NCBI RefSeq assembly: GCF_022179445.1 | Contig: NZ_BPQU01000004.1 | Location: 1-64,000 of the forward strand | Direction of reading: 5' to 3' | Origin: Methylobacterium mesophilicum | Lineage (GTDB): Bacteria > Pseudomonadota > Alphaproteobacteria > Rhizobiales > Beijerinckiaceae | Length of the DNA stretch: 64,000 bases | Shown here: piece by piece, positions 1 through 7,615 of the stretch | Numbering within the stretch: position 1 is the stretch's first letter | Layout of the letters: every line of letters begins with the position of its first letter | Translations under genes and position numbers: made by a program | Notes under the pieces: generated by a model | What the model was told of the DNA's origin: nothing | Database searches by the model: none | What the model saw: the letters and a program-made list of their open reading frames with translations, nothing else

Positions 1-143
1 CTCAGAGCCATCGTCACTCAGACCGCCTGATCCCCTTCAAGCGATCGCCCTGCGGCCGGCCGACCCTGGCCCCGGGCGGGGGCTTCGCCCTGGACATGGG
101 CGAGGGCGACGCCCGCGACGCCGACTTCGTCCGCGCCGCCTGA
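1..143 (+). CDS. 3' end of a probable methyl-accepting chemotaxis protein (partial)
   Basis: The reading frame ending at TGA 141-143 closes with an acidic tail, GGGFALDMGEGD...FVRAA, of the kind seen at the C-terminus of alphaproteobacterial chemoreceptors. The gene begins upstream of the window. It sits 136 bp before cheW in the same direction, which fits a chemotaxis operon. At the extreme 5' edge another frame reads LRAIVTQ, a plausible receptor segment, but meets TGA at 28-30, so one base may be missing near 22-27. Only about 47 codons are visible, so family assignment rests on context and tail composition. Confidence 0.45.
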   Translation, partial: QSHRHSDRLIPFKRSPCGRPTLAPGGGFALDMGEGDARDADFVRAA

Positions 144-279
144 GCGGCCCCGGCACCGCGCGGGTCCCCCCGCGCGGCGCCTCCTTTCGAGACGCCCGAT
201 CATCATGCCGCCGCAGCGATGCCCCGTGTCCCCCGACCTGCGCGGGACCCGGCCGGCAGCGGCCCAGCCGGAGACCAGC

Positions 280-753
280 ATGTCCAGCGTGTGGCAATAC
301 CTGACCCTCGGCCTCGATCGCGAGATCTTCGGGATCGACATCGAATCCGTGCACGAGATCCTGGACTACCGCCCGCCGGCGGCCCTGCCGCAGGCGCCGC
401 CGTTCCTGGTCGGCATGATCGACGTGCGCGGCCAGAGCTACCCGGTGGTGGACCTGCGGACCAAGCTCGGCCTGCCGGCGATCCCGGTGACCCCGGCGAC
501 CCGGATCATCCTGCTGAACATCCCCATGGGCGACCGGCCGATGCGGGTCGGCTTCGTGGCCGACCGGGTCATCGAGGTGACCGAGCTCGACAGCGCCGAG
601 CTGGAGCCCGCCCCCGATGTCGGGGGGCGCTGGCGCTCGACCTACATCGCCGGCATCGGCCGCAAGGGCGACGCCTTCGTGGTGGTGTTCGACCTCCGGG
701 CGCTGATGGCCGGGGAAGACCCGGCGCTCCTGTTGCCTTCGCTCGCGGCCTGA
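280..753 (+). CDS. cheW: Chemotaxis coupling protein CheW
   Basis: This 157-residue protein is a single CheW (SH3-like) domain that links chemoreceptors to the CheA kinase at the cytoplasmic face of the receptor array. The segments FGIDIESVHEIL, FLVGMIDVRGQSYPVVDL and the terminal FDLRALM are typical of the family. I chose the ATG at 280 because GGAG lies just upstream (270-273) and the residues before it are not CheW-like. cheR follows 22 bp downstream, so the genes are probably co-transcribed. Confidence 0.93.
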   Translation: MSSVWQYLTLGLDREIFGIDIESVHEILDYRPPAALPQAPPFLVGMIDVRGQSYPVVDLRTKLGLPAIPVTPATRIILLNIPMGDRPMRVGFVADRVIEVTELDSAELEPAPDVGGRWRSTYIAGIGRKGDAFVVVFDLRALMAGEDPALLLPSLAA

Positions 754-775
754 TCGCCCCACCGGGAGCCACACC

Positions 776-1621
776 ATGCCGCGCCTGAACGACCGCCATT
801 TCGAGACCGTCGCGGAGATGATCCAGGACCGGGTCGGAATCCAGATCCCACCGGCCAAGCGCACCATGGTGGAGGGCCGGCTGCGCAAGCGCATGCGCGC
901 GCTCGATATCGAGACCCTGACGGAATACGGGCGGCACGTCTTCGAGCAGGGTCACCTCGCCGAAGAGTTCGTGCACATCGTCGATTGCGTCACCACCAAC
1001 AAGACCGACTTCTTCCGCGAGCCGGCGCATTTCGACCAGCTCCGGGACGAGCTGATCCCGATGCTGCGCCGGAACGGCATCACGCAGGCGCGGCTCAAGC
1101 TGTGGAGTGCGGCCGCCTCCACGGGGGCGGAGGCCTACACCCTCGCGATGGTGCTGCACGACATGGCGATGGCCGGGCACGCCCTCGACTACGCGATCCT
1201 CGGCACCGACGTCTCCACGGAGGTGCTGCGGGTGGCCGCCGACGGCATCTATCCGGACGACGTCCTGCAGGCGGTGCCGCCGCATTTCCGCAGGCGCTAC
1301 GTGATGAACGCCCGCAACCCGTCCTGGAAGGTCGGGCGGATCGTGCCGGAGCTGCGCAGCCGGGTGCATTTCAAGCACCTCAACCTGATGAACGCCCAGT
1401 ATCCGGTCGATCGCGACGTGGACATCATCTTCTGCCGCAACGTGCTGATCTACTTCGACAAGGACACCCAGCGGGCGGTGCTGTCCCGGCTCGCCACGCA
1501 TCTGCGCCCCGGCGGCTTCCTGGTGGTGGGCCATTCGGAATCGATGGCCGGGGCCGGGGTGCCGGGCCTGACGCAGGTCTCCTCGACCATCTTCGGCCGG
1601 ACCCCGGGCGCGGTCGCGTGA
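776..1621 (+). CDS. cheR: Chemoreceptor glutamate methyltransferase CheR
   Basis: CheR uses S-adenosylmethionine to methylate glutamates on chemoreceptors during adaptation. The 281-residue protein has the all-alpha N-terminal domain (about 1-75), then the methyltransferase domain with [16 protein letters not shown], the SAM-binding [16 protein letters not shown] segment and the [15 protein letters not shown] motif. Full length is as expected. GGGAG lies just before the ATG. The last codon overlaps the GTG start of cheB, indicating translational coupling. Confidence 0.95.
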   Translation: MPRLNDRHFETVAEMIQDRVGIQIPPAKRTMVEGRLRKRMRALDIETLTEYGRHVFEQGHLAEEFVHIVDCVTTNKTDFFREPAHFDQLRDELIPMLRRNGITQARLKLWSAAASTGAEAYTLAMVLHDMAMAGHALDYAILGTDVSTEVLRVAADGIYPDDVLQAVPPHFRRRYVMNARNPSWKVGRIVPELRSRVHFKHLNLMNAQYPVDRDVDIIFCRNVLIYFDKDTQRAVLSRLATHLRPGGFLVVGHSESMAGAGVPGLTQVSSTIFGRTPGAVA

Positions 1622-2715
1622 GGCGGGGCGCGCCGATCCGCGTCCTGATCGTGGACGATTCCGCCTCGGTCCGGCAGACCCTGGTGGGCATCCTGGAGGC
1701 GGCCCCCGACATCACCGTGCTGGGCACGGCGGCCGACCCGTTCATCGCGGCGCGGCGCATCCACGACGAGGTGCCGGACGTCATCATCCTCGACCTCGAG
1801 ATGCCCCGGATGGACGGGCTGACCTTCCTGCGCAAGATCATGGCGCAGCGGCCGATCCCGGTGATCATCTGCTCGACGCTCACCGAGGACGGCTCGCGGA
1901 CCCTGTTCGAGGTGCTGGAGGCGGGGGCGGTCGACGTCTTCCCGAAGCCCCGCATCGACACCCGTCAGTTCCTGATGGAATCCTCCGTGCGGGTCTGCGA
2001 CGCCGTCCGGGCCGCCGCCCGGGCGAGGCTGCGCCCCGGCCGTCCGGCCCCCCGGCCGGTGGAGGCCAAGCTCACCGCCGACGCCGTGCTGCCGCTCAGC
2101 GCCCGCCCCCGGGCCCTGGCCGGGACCGAGCCGATCGTCTGCATCGGCGCGTCCACGGGCGGCACCGAATCCCTGCGCGACGTGCTGGAGGCGCTGCCGC
2201 CGGATTGCCCGGGGCTGATCATCGTCCAGCACATGCCCGAGCACTTCACGGCGGCCTTCGCCAGGCGTCTGGATGGGCTCTGCGCCATCGCGGTGAAGGA
2301 GGCGGAGGACGGCGACGCGGTAATCCCCGGGCGGGCCCTGATCGCCCCGGGCGGGCGGCACCTGCTGCTCCAACGCAGCGGCATCCGCTACACCGTGGCG
2401 GTGAAGGACGGCCCGCTGGTCTCGCGCCACCGCCCGTCGGTGGACGTGCTGTTCCGCGGGGCCGCGCAATGCGCCGGCGCCAACGCGCTCGGCATCCTCA
2501 TGACCGGCATGGGCGACGACGGCGCCAACGGCCTCCTGGAGATGCGCCGGGCCGGCGCCCTCACGGTGGCGCAGGACGAGGAGAGCTGCGTGGTGTTCGG
2601 CATGCCCAAGGAGGCGATCGAGCGCGGCGCCGCCGCCAAGGTCCTGCCGCTGGAGCGGCTGTCCCACGAGATCATCCGCTTCGGCCACGCCCCCGCCCAG
2701 CGCCAGCCGGCGTGA
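1618..2715 (+). CDS. cheB: Chemotaxis response regulator protein-glutamate methylesterase CheB
   Basis: CheB removes methyl groups from chemoreceptors, opposing CheR, and is activated by CheA phosphotransfer. The 365-residue protein has a receiver domain (about 7-125, phospho-acceptor D59 in [11 protein letters not shown]) and a C-terminal methylesterase domain. The catalytic triad is visible as S179 (in GASTGGT), H205 (in QHMP) and D301 (in GMGDDGA), spaced exactly as in the E. coli enzyme. The start is a GTG at 1618 that shares bases with the cheR stop. No other chemotaxis gene follows. Confidence 0.95.
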   Translation: MRRGAPIRVLIVDDSASVRQTLVGILEAAPDITVLGTAADPFIAARRIHDEVPDVIILDLEMPRMDGLTFLRKIMAQRPIPVIICSTLTEDGSRTLFEVLEAGAVDVFPKPRIDTRQFLMESSVRVCDAVRAAARARLRPGRPAPRPVEAKLTADAVLPLSARPRALAGTEPIVCIGASTGGTESLRDVLEALPPDCPGLIIVQHMPEHFTAAFARRLDGLCAIAVKEAEDGDAVIPGRALIAPGGRHLLLQRSGIRYTVAVKDGPLVSRHRPSVDVLFRGAAQCAGANALGILMTGMGDDGANGLLEMRRAGALTVAQDEESCVVFGMPKEAIERGAAAKVLPLERLSHEIIRFGHAPAQRQPA

Positions 2716-2730
2716 GCCGGAGGGGCGGCC

Positions 2731-3205
2731 TCAGCCGCCGCGCAACAGGACGCCGAGCGCGTCCGTGAGACAATCGGCGACGCGGCGGATCCGGGCGTTG
2801 CCGCGCACCTCCTCGTGCAGGACCAGCCAGGCCGGCAGCGGTGCCAGGGCGAGGCCGATCTCCGCCCGCTCCAGCTCGGGGTGGCGCGCCGCCAGGACGA
2901 CCTGGGCGAAGCCGAGGCCGGCCCCGGCCCGCATCAGGGTCCAGTAGGCCATCTGGTCGTCGCAGCGGATCGGGAAATCCGTGCGCGTCGCCCGGAGCCC
3001 GTGGGCGGCATAGGCCCGCAACAGGGCGTCGCTGCGGTCGAAGCCGAGGACGTCGTGCGCGTCGAGGTCCGCCACCGTGCGGGGCCGACCCCGGCGCTCG
3101 AAGAGCCGCGCGTGCCGAACAGGCCGAGCGGCGCCTCCCCGAGCCTGCGGGCGATCCGCGCAATCTGGGTCGGGTCGAACCTCCCGCGTCCGATGTCCAG
3201 GCCGC
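2731..3205 (-). pseudogene. LysR-family regulator remnant (C-terminal half, frameshifted)
   Basis: Read on the minus strand, 3203-3108 encodes GLDIGRGRFDPTQIAR..LGEAPLGLFGT. The sequence then continues in a second frame as RLFERRGRPRT..DLDAHDVLGFDRSDALLR and on to a stop at 2731. Together these match the effector-binding domain of a LysR regulator, broken by a single frameshift near 3105. The helix-turn-helix half is absent: upstream sequence encodes an unrelated small membrane protein. I read this as a truncated, decaying gene. The alternative is that the 114-codon 3' piece is still expressed from an internal GTG at 3075, which seems unlikely. Confidence 0.7.
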
Positions 3206-3208
3206 GGG

Positions 3209-3463
3209 TCAGGCCCGGCGGCGCTGGCCCGACAGCGTATCGTTGGCGACGGCGCGGGGCGCCTCGGACTGGATGTTCACCATCGGCTTGTGCGCGGCGG
3301 CGGGATGCCGGCTGCGCAGGGCGGCGAGGAGGAGGCCGGCGAAGACCGCAGCGCTTCCGGCGCCGAACGGACCCAGGAGGAGCGCGCCGAGGCCGAACCA
3401 AGGCCATGCGCCGACACAGGTCAGGATGCCACCCGCCAGGGTGGCCAGAACCAGAACGAACAC
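3209..3463 (-). CDS. Small hypothetical membrane protein
   Basis: This 84-residue protein starts at a GTG with a G-rich stretch upstream (GGGGGCGAA). Two hydrophobic segments are visible, about residues 2-17 (VLVLATLAGGILTCVG) and 24-48 (GALLLGPFGAGSAAVFAGLLLAAL). A polar, arginine-rich tail follows that would lie in the cytoplasm. No family is recognised. It abuts the LysR remnant and may have been brought next to it by the same rearrangement. Codon composition is compatible with coding, but it could still be spurious. Confidence 0.45.
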   Translation of the reverse strand: MFVLVLATLAGGILTCVGAWPWFGLGALLLGPFGAGSAAVFAGLLLAALRSRHPAAAHKPMVNIQSEAPRAVANDTLSGQRRRA

Positions 3464-4329
3464 TTCGCCCCCGTATTCATTTTCGAACGCGCCGCCGACG
3501 CGCCAGTCGCATAGATTACCGCCGCACAGGTCATCCCGGCAACCCCGGTATTTTTGCAGGACACGCGACGAAAACCGCTCGCTCCATGTCCAATACGCAG
3601 ATCGGACGCGGGTGATTGCAGCGAAAGCACGGATCGACCAATAAAGTATCGCGCTCGATTTCGGGGTGCCTCAAGACTTTTGCTAGACCTGTGCTCGGTG
3701 TCCAATGGGCGCCGAGCCACCGCATACGCGAAGGTCTGTCTCGATCGCGTGCAGTCCCGGACCTGTCGCTCTGCTCTGGAGGCCTGCGCCGGCGCCATCG
3801 ACAGCGCTGCCGCTCTCGGGCGCCGCGGGCATCGCCGGGACCCGAAAGAACCACCGTCGATGGCATCGAAGGGCCGTCGACGGTGGGGGATCTCGCTCAG
3901 CCGATGTGGCCGGATCCCTGCGCAACACCCGGTCCCGCAAGGGAATTTCGCCCTCGCGCGCCGTCGCGGTGCCGCGCGGGGCAGGCCGGGTCTCGCCTGG
4001 GACGCGGCGCGACCGTCGCGGCCTCGTCGCCCACGATGACAACGTGCGAAATATTTAAAGATCACCCGAGATCGTGCGTGACGTCCCGCATGGGTTGTGT
4101 CTGATGCCAATAGACACAACCCATAGGGTGCCCTGTGAGACCGAACCCGATCCGCCCCGGGGTTTTGCCGTCGGCCGACGCCGCGCCCGCCCGAGGATTC
4201 GGCGGCGGTCGCGGGCGGAGCGTCACCGGGTCGAACGGCACTGCGCGCGACGGTTCCGGGCCCCGGGGTAGCGGCACTCCGCATGCCGGCGCGATCGCCA
4301 GGCCCGGTCGCCCAACGCGATGCCGACCG
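3464..4329. other. About 870 bp without a convincing gene
   Basis: None of the reading frames here looks like a protein, on either strand: they are arginine/proline-rich and overlap one another. The stretch contains short AT-rich patches (for example AAATATTTAAAGATCA near 4049-4065, very unlike the surroundings) and the perfect inverted repeat at 4090-4124. Lying between a broken LysR gene and the phage-type cluster, it is best explained as decayed DNA plus regulatory sequence for the DUF3761 gene. Confidence 0.5.
4090..4124. repeat. Perfect 13-bp inverted repeat with 9-nt loop
   Basis: ATGGGTTGTGTCT at 4090-4102 is matched exactly in reverse complement at 4112-4124 around the loop GATGCCAAT. 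There is no T-run after it, so an operator or an mRNA hairpin is more likely than a terminator. The next gene starts about 205 bp downstream. Confidence 0.6.
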
Positions 4330-4617
4330 GTGAGCCCGCATGCCTGCGCGCGGCTGGCGCTGGCCGGTGCCGTGCTTCTGGGACTCTCGGGCGCCGCCTG
4401 CGCCCGGGATGTCCGCGAGCCGGACGAATCGACCCTGGACCGGCACGGCCATTACCGCAGCCGCGACGGCTCCGAGGTGCATCGCCCGGCCAAGACCCGC
4501 GACGGCGGCAAGCCGGCCGGCGCCACGGCCAAGTGCCGCGACGACACCTGGAGCTTCAGCCACACACGGCGCGGCACCTGCTCCGGCCACGGCGGCGTGG
4601 CGCGGTGGGAGGGGTGA
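4330..4617 (+). CDS. Secreted DUF3761-family protein
   Basis: The mature part carries HYRSRDGSEVHRPAK, then ATAKCRDDTWSFS and RGTCSGHGGVARW, the pattern of DUF3761 proteins, whose two cysteines probably form a disulfide in the periplasm. Function is unknown. From the GTG at 4330 the protein is 95 residues with a hydrophobic signal segment (ARLALAGAVLLGLSGAACA) and probable cleavage after ACA. An upstream in-frame GTG at 4135 would add a proline/arginine-rich leader that looks non-coding, so I prefer 4330, although no strong ribosome site precedes it. Confidence 0.65.
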   Translation: MSPHACARLALAGAVLLGLSGAACARDVREPDESTLDRHGHYRSRDGSEVHRPAKTRDGGKPAGATAKCRDDTWSFSHTRRGTCSGHGGVARWEG

Positions 4618-4640
4618 GGCCAGGGCGCCAAAAATCGGCC

Positions 4641-4663
4641 TAAAATCCGAACCTAGGATTTTA
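4641..4663. promoter_or_regulatory. 8-bp inverted repeat between DUF3761 gene and phage cluster
   Basis: TAAAATCC (4641-4648) and GGATTTTA (4656-4663) form perfect arms around a 7-nt loop, 23 bp after the DUF3761 stop and 68 bp before the first phage-type gene. The arms are AT-rich in a 70% GC genome. The hairpin could be a weak terminator for the upstream gene or a regulator-binding site controlling the GTA cluster. The sequence cannot decide between these. Confidence 0.45.
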
Positions 4664-4731
4664 TAGATTGACACCGTCGCGCTCCTCGGCTACGAGACGG
4701 GCACGGTCGAGAAGTGTGCGGAGCGGCGGCG

Positions 4732-5589
4732 ATGCGGTCCTTCGATGCGCTTCCCGCGGAGCGGCGCGCCCTGGCCGAGCAGCTCCTGCGCGAGACCGCG
4801 TTGACGCTCGACGAGATCGGCGCCCGCACCGGCGTCAAGCCGGCCACGATCTCCACCTGGAACGCCCGGTCCGGCTGGCTGAGGCCGCGGCGCTGGCGGC
4901 AGGACCTGGTGACGCGCTGGCCGGAGTCGCGCCGGGCGGCGCTCACCCGCCTCATCGGCGCGGCGCAGAACGATCCCGGCGACGTCGCCGAGGCGGTCGG
5001 GATCGGGCGCGACGCCGCCGTCCGGCTGATGGCGGTCTGCGGCGTGGCCCGGCCCGAGCCGGCGGCCGGGCCCGAGTTCGAGCCCGAATTCGAGCCCGAA
5101 TTCGAGCCTTCGGAGGCGCCGGCCGAGCTTGGGATCCTCGATCCGGATTCGGCGGCGGATCCGCCGATCCTGCGGGCGCATCTGCGCGCCCACATCGCCC
5201 GCCAGATCGCCGCCTTCGACGCCGCCTTGAACGGCCAGGGCGCGGCGGTGCTGGATTCCGCCCGGGTGCTGCGCGACCTCGGCGGCCTCAAGCGGCTGCT
5301 CGACGAGATCGCCCCGTGGCAGGCTGGCGGGCAGGCTGGCGGGCAGGCTGGCGGGCAGGCAGGGGGGGGAGGGGAGCGATGGCGGGACCGGACCCGACCT
5401 GCCTGCGCTCCGCACGGAGATCGCGCGCCGCTATGCTGGCTTTGTCCGCGACCGGAAGGCTGCCTGACTTCCTCGCGACCCTGCCGGCGCCGCTGGTCTG
5501 CGCCCTGGCCGACGACTGGCTGCATCAGGCCCGCCCCGACCAGCTGCCGCCGGCCGAGACCGCGACGCCCTGGACCACCTGGGCGGTGA
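4732..5589 (+). CDS. Small-terminase-like DNA-binding protein (probable frameshift near 3' end)
   Basis: It lies immediately upstream of the large terminase, the position of the small subunit (g1) in gene-transfer agents. Residues about 20-50 form a helix-turn-helix (TLDEIGARTGVKPATIST). Low-complexity blocks follow: EFEP repeats from about residue 115 and QAGG repeats (5320 on). The ATG at 4732 has GGAG upstream; a GTG at 4714 is an alternative. Literal reading runs to 5589, 211 bp into terL, ending in an arginine/proline-rich non-native tail. If the G8 tract at 5362-5369 had seven Gs, the protein would instead end at 5467 with LPALRTEIARRYAG.. in coding-like sequence. A mutation, sequencing error or deliberate slippage are all possible. 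Confidence 0.6.
   Translation: MRSFDALPAERRALAEQLLRETALTLDEIGARTGVKPATISTWNARSGWLRPRRWRQDLVTRWPESRRAALTRLIGAAQNDPGDVAEAVGIGRDAAVRLMAVCGVARPEPAAGPEFEPEFEPEFEPSEAPAELGILDPDSAADPPILRAHLRAHIARQIAAFDAALNGQGAAVLDSARVLRDLGGLKRLLDEIAPWQAGGQAGGQAGGQAGGGGERWRDRTRPACAPHGDRAPLCWLCPRPEGCLTSSRPCRRRWSAPWPTTGCIRPAPTSCRRPRPRRPGPPGR
5320..5369 (+). repeat. 12-bp tandem repeats followed by a G8 tract
   Basis: The unit CAGGCTGGCGGG is repeated three times from 5320 and then decays into a run of eight G at 5362-5369. The 12-bp unit preserves frame (QAGG), but a length change in the G run shifts it. The tract sits in the 3' part of the TerS-like gene and just before the terL ribosome site. Confidence 0.85.
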
Positions 5590-6743
5590 TCGGCGGCCGC
5601 GGCTGCGGCAAGACCCGCACCGGGGCCGAATGGGTCGACGCCCTGGCCCGGGGCGACCCGGCCTTCACGCCGGAGCCGGTCGGACGCATCGCGCTCGTGG
5701 GCGAGACCCATCTCGACGTGCGCGACGTGATGGTCGAGGGGCCGTCCGGCCTGCTCAACCTGCCGGCCCGGGGCCGGGCGCGCCCGCGCTGGTCGCCGAG
5801 CCTGCGCCGGCTCGCCTGGGACAACGGCGCGGTGGCGCAGGCCTTCTCGGCGGAGGAGCCCGACGCGCTGCGCGGCCCGCAATTCGGGGCCGCGTGGTGC
5901 GACGAGGCGGCCAAGTGGCGTCGGCCCGAGGCCGCGTTCGACATGCTGCAATTCGGGCTGCGGCTGGGCTCCCGCCCGCGCAACCTCGTCACCACCACGC
6001 CCCGGCCGGTGCCGCTGATCCGCCGCCTGCTCGCCGACCCGCGCACCGTGGTCAGCCGCGCCCGCACCCACGACAACGCCCGGCACCTCGCCCCGGATTT
6101 CCTGGAGCAGGTGGTCGGGCGCTATGCCGGCACCCGCCTCGGCCGCCAGGAGCTCGACGGCGAGCTGATCGCCGACCGGGACGATGCCCTGTGGGAGCGT
6201 GCCGCCCTGGAGGCCGGCCGGGTCGGCGCCGCGCCGGACCTCGCCCGGATCGTGGTGGCCGTGGATCCGCCCGCGACCTCGGGGACGCGCTCGGATGCCT
6301 GCGGGATCGTGGCCGCAGGCCGGGCCGGCGCCCAGGCCTACGTGCTGGCCGATGCGAGCCTCGCCCGGGCGAGCCCCCAGGCCTGGGCCGGGGCGGCGCT
6401 GGCGCTCTATCACCGGCTCGGGGCCGACGCCCTGGTGGTCGAGGTCAACCAGGGCGGCGAGATGGCCGCCGCGGTGCTGGCCCAGTGCGACCCGGCGGTG
6501 CCGGTCACGCCCGTCCGCGCGACGCGGGGCAAGTACCTGCGTGCCGAGCCGGTGTCGCTGCTCTACGCCCGCGGCCTCGTCCACCATGTCGGGGCCTTCC
6601 CGGCCCTGGAGGACGAGCTGTGCGATTTCGGTCCGGACGGCCTGTCGAGCGGTGGCTCGCCCGATCGCCTCGACGCCCTGGTCTGGGCGGTGACGCACCT
6701 GCTGCTCGACGCGCCCCGCGCGCCGCGGATCCGCGGCCTCTGA
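5379..6743 (+). CDS. Phage/GTA large terminase subunit (TerL)
   Basis: TerL is the ATPase-nuclease that pumps DNA into capsids. The 454-residue protein has a Walker A motif GGRGCGKTRTGAEW at about residue 72, a Walker B region WCDEAAKW, the coupling segment NLVTTTPRPVPLIR, and a C-terminal RNase H-like nuclease with acidic residues in VVAVDPPATSG, VVEVNQGGE and DRLDALVWA. It belongs to the Terminase_6 / RcGTA g2 type. The ATG at 5379 follows GGGGAGGGGAG; an internal ATG at 5433 would also be possible. In GTAs portal normally follows directly; here a 770-bp segment with another gene intervenes. Confidence 0.92.
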   Translation: MAGPDPTCLRSARRSRAAMLALSATGRLPDFLATLPAPLVCALADDWLHQARPDQLPPAETATPWTTWAVIGGRGCGKTRTGAEWVDALARGDPAFTPEPVGRIALVGETHLDVRDVMVEGPSGLLNLPARGRARPRWSPSLRRLAWDNGAVAQAFSAEEPDALRGPQFGAAWCDEAAKWRRPEAAFDMLQFGLRLGSRPRNLVTTTPRPVPLIRRLLADPRTVVSRARTHDNARHLAPDFLEQVVGRYAGTRLGRQELDGELIADRDDALWERAALEAGRVGAAPDLARIVVAVDPPATSGTRSDACGIVAAGRAGAQAYVLADASLARASPQAWAGAALALYHRLGADALVVEVNQGGEMAAAVLAQCDPAVPVTPVRATRGKYLRAEPVSLLYARGLVHHVGAFPALEDELCDFGPDGLSSGGSPDRLDALVWAVTHLLLDAPRAPRIRGL

Positions 6744-6796
6744 GGCCGCCTCGTGCGCTGTCACACGGGAACGTGACGCCAGACTTCATCCTTAAA

Positions 6797-6825
6797 TTGC
6801 ATACACTCGGAGCGACTGCTATAAA
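6797..6825 (+). promoter_or_regulatory. Sigma-70-type promoter
   Basis: TTGCAT (6797-6802) and TATAAA (6820-6825) are separated by exactly 17 bp in an AT-rich island, and the next start codon lies 25 bp after the -10 box. This gives the following small gene its own transcription start inside the GTA cluster. Confidence 0.65.
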
Positions 6826-6849
6826 CCCGTGTACATCGGAGGGTGGCCC

Positions 6850-7101
6850 GTGAGCTCGGATGTTAATCCTGAGAGCTGTCTACCCGACGGGGCCCAACGG
6901 CGCCTCCGGATGATCGCCGAGACCCTCGGCTGCCCGGTGGGCGATTTCTACGGTGCGGCGACGGTCCGCCCCGACCTGAGTGCGACGGTCGAGCTGCTGC
7001 GCCTGTGGAACGCGATCGCGAGCGAGACCGACCGGGCCGCGGTTCTCCGCTGCGCCCGGGAAGCCGCCAACGGCGTCGGCCGTGAAGTCGAGGCCGTCTG
7101 A
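6850..7101 (+). CDS. Small conserved hypothetical protein (regulator-like fragment)
   Basis: The 83-residue product is mostly helical (RRLRMIAETLGCPVGDFYG, LSATVELLRLWNAI, RAAVLRCAREAAN). It resembles the C-terminal portion of small alphaproteobacterial regulators that end in an LRLW..I segment, but the helix-turn-helix itself is absent. I chose the GTG at 6850 because GGAGGG lies 6 nt before it. It stands alone between terL and the portal gene behind its own promoter. Its function is unknown; a role in controlling the cluster is only a guess. Confidence 0.6.
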   Translation: MSSDVNPESCLPDGAQRRLRMIAETLGCPVGDFYGAATVRPDLSATVELLRLWNAIASETDRAAVLRCAREAANGVGREVEAV

Positions 7102-7615
7102 TCGGCGTCGATGCGTTCGGTTTTCGCCCCGCATCATCCGAAACGCGGCGGCCATCGTTCGGGACGACGCCTGAGCCCTGCATTCCTCGAATCGGAATAC
7201 CCTGCAGCCTGAGGCGGTAAGTCTCTCGGTCGGCGGCGGCGCATGGCGCCCGTTCCGCATCGCCTGCGCGCGTCGGCTGCCGACCCGGCGCTTCGGGGTC
7301 CCGGAGCGCGGCTGGGATGGCCCGCGCGCGCAGGGCGCCGGATCGTAGCCGTGCCGTCGAGGCGGGCACAAAACAATACGGCGCGCCTCTGCGGGAAGCG
7401 CGCCGGGAGTCGGTTCGTGGTCTCTGGAACGAACTGCATCCTGAATACACGACTTCGCCCGTCCGGGCTGTAGCGCTGTCGCCACGGTGCCGGCTCGGGT
7501 GCGGTGTATTCGCCGCAGCCGCAATGGTGCCCGCGGGCGCAGGCCGAGAGAATCCCAAGCCTCCCGATCCCGTCCGGCCGTCCCGGGCCGTCGACGATCG
7601 GAGAGCGACATCATC
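7102..7615. other. About 510 bp spacer before the portal gene
   Basis: No reading frame here has the look of a protein; candidates on both strands are arginine/proline-rich and lack ribosome sites. No clear terminator or strong promoter was found by eye. In the RcGTA arrangement terL and portal are adjacent, so this spacer and the small gene before it are an insertion. Confidence 0.5.

Noticed and set aside
3464..4329. Possible degraded transposase in the gene-free stretch
   Set aside because: No transposase motif (DDE, helix-turn-helix) or terminal inverted repeats could be recognised in any frame.
5320..5369. Short tandem repeats as a CRISPR-like array
   Set aside because: The 12-bp units are directly adjacent with no spacers and lie inside a coding frame.
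4653..6764. Long minus-strand frame opposite terL
   Set aside because: Shadow of the terminase frames; no start site or motif, and TerL has Walker and nuclease motifs.
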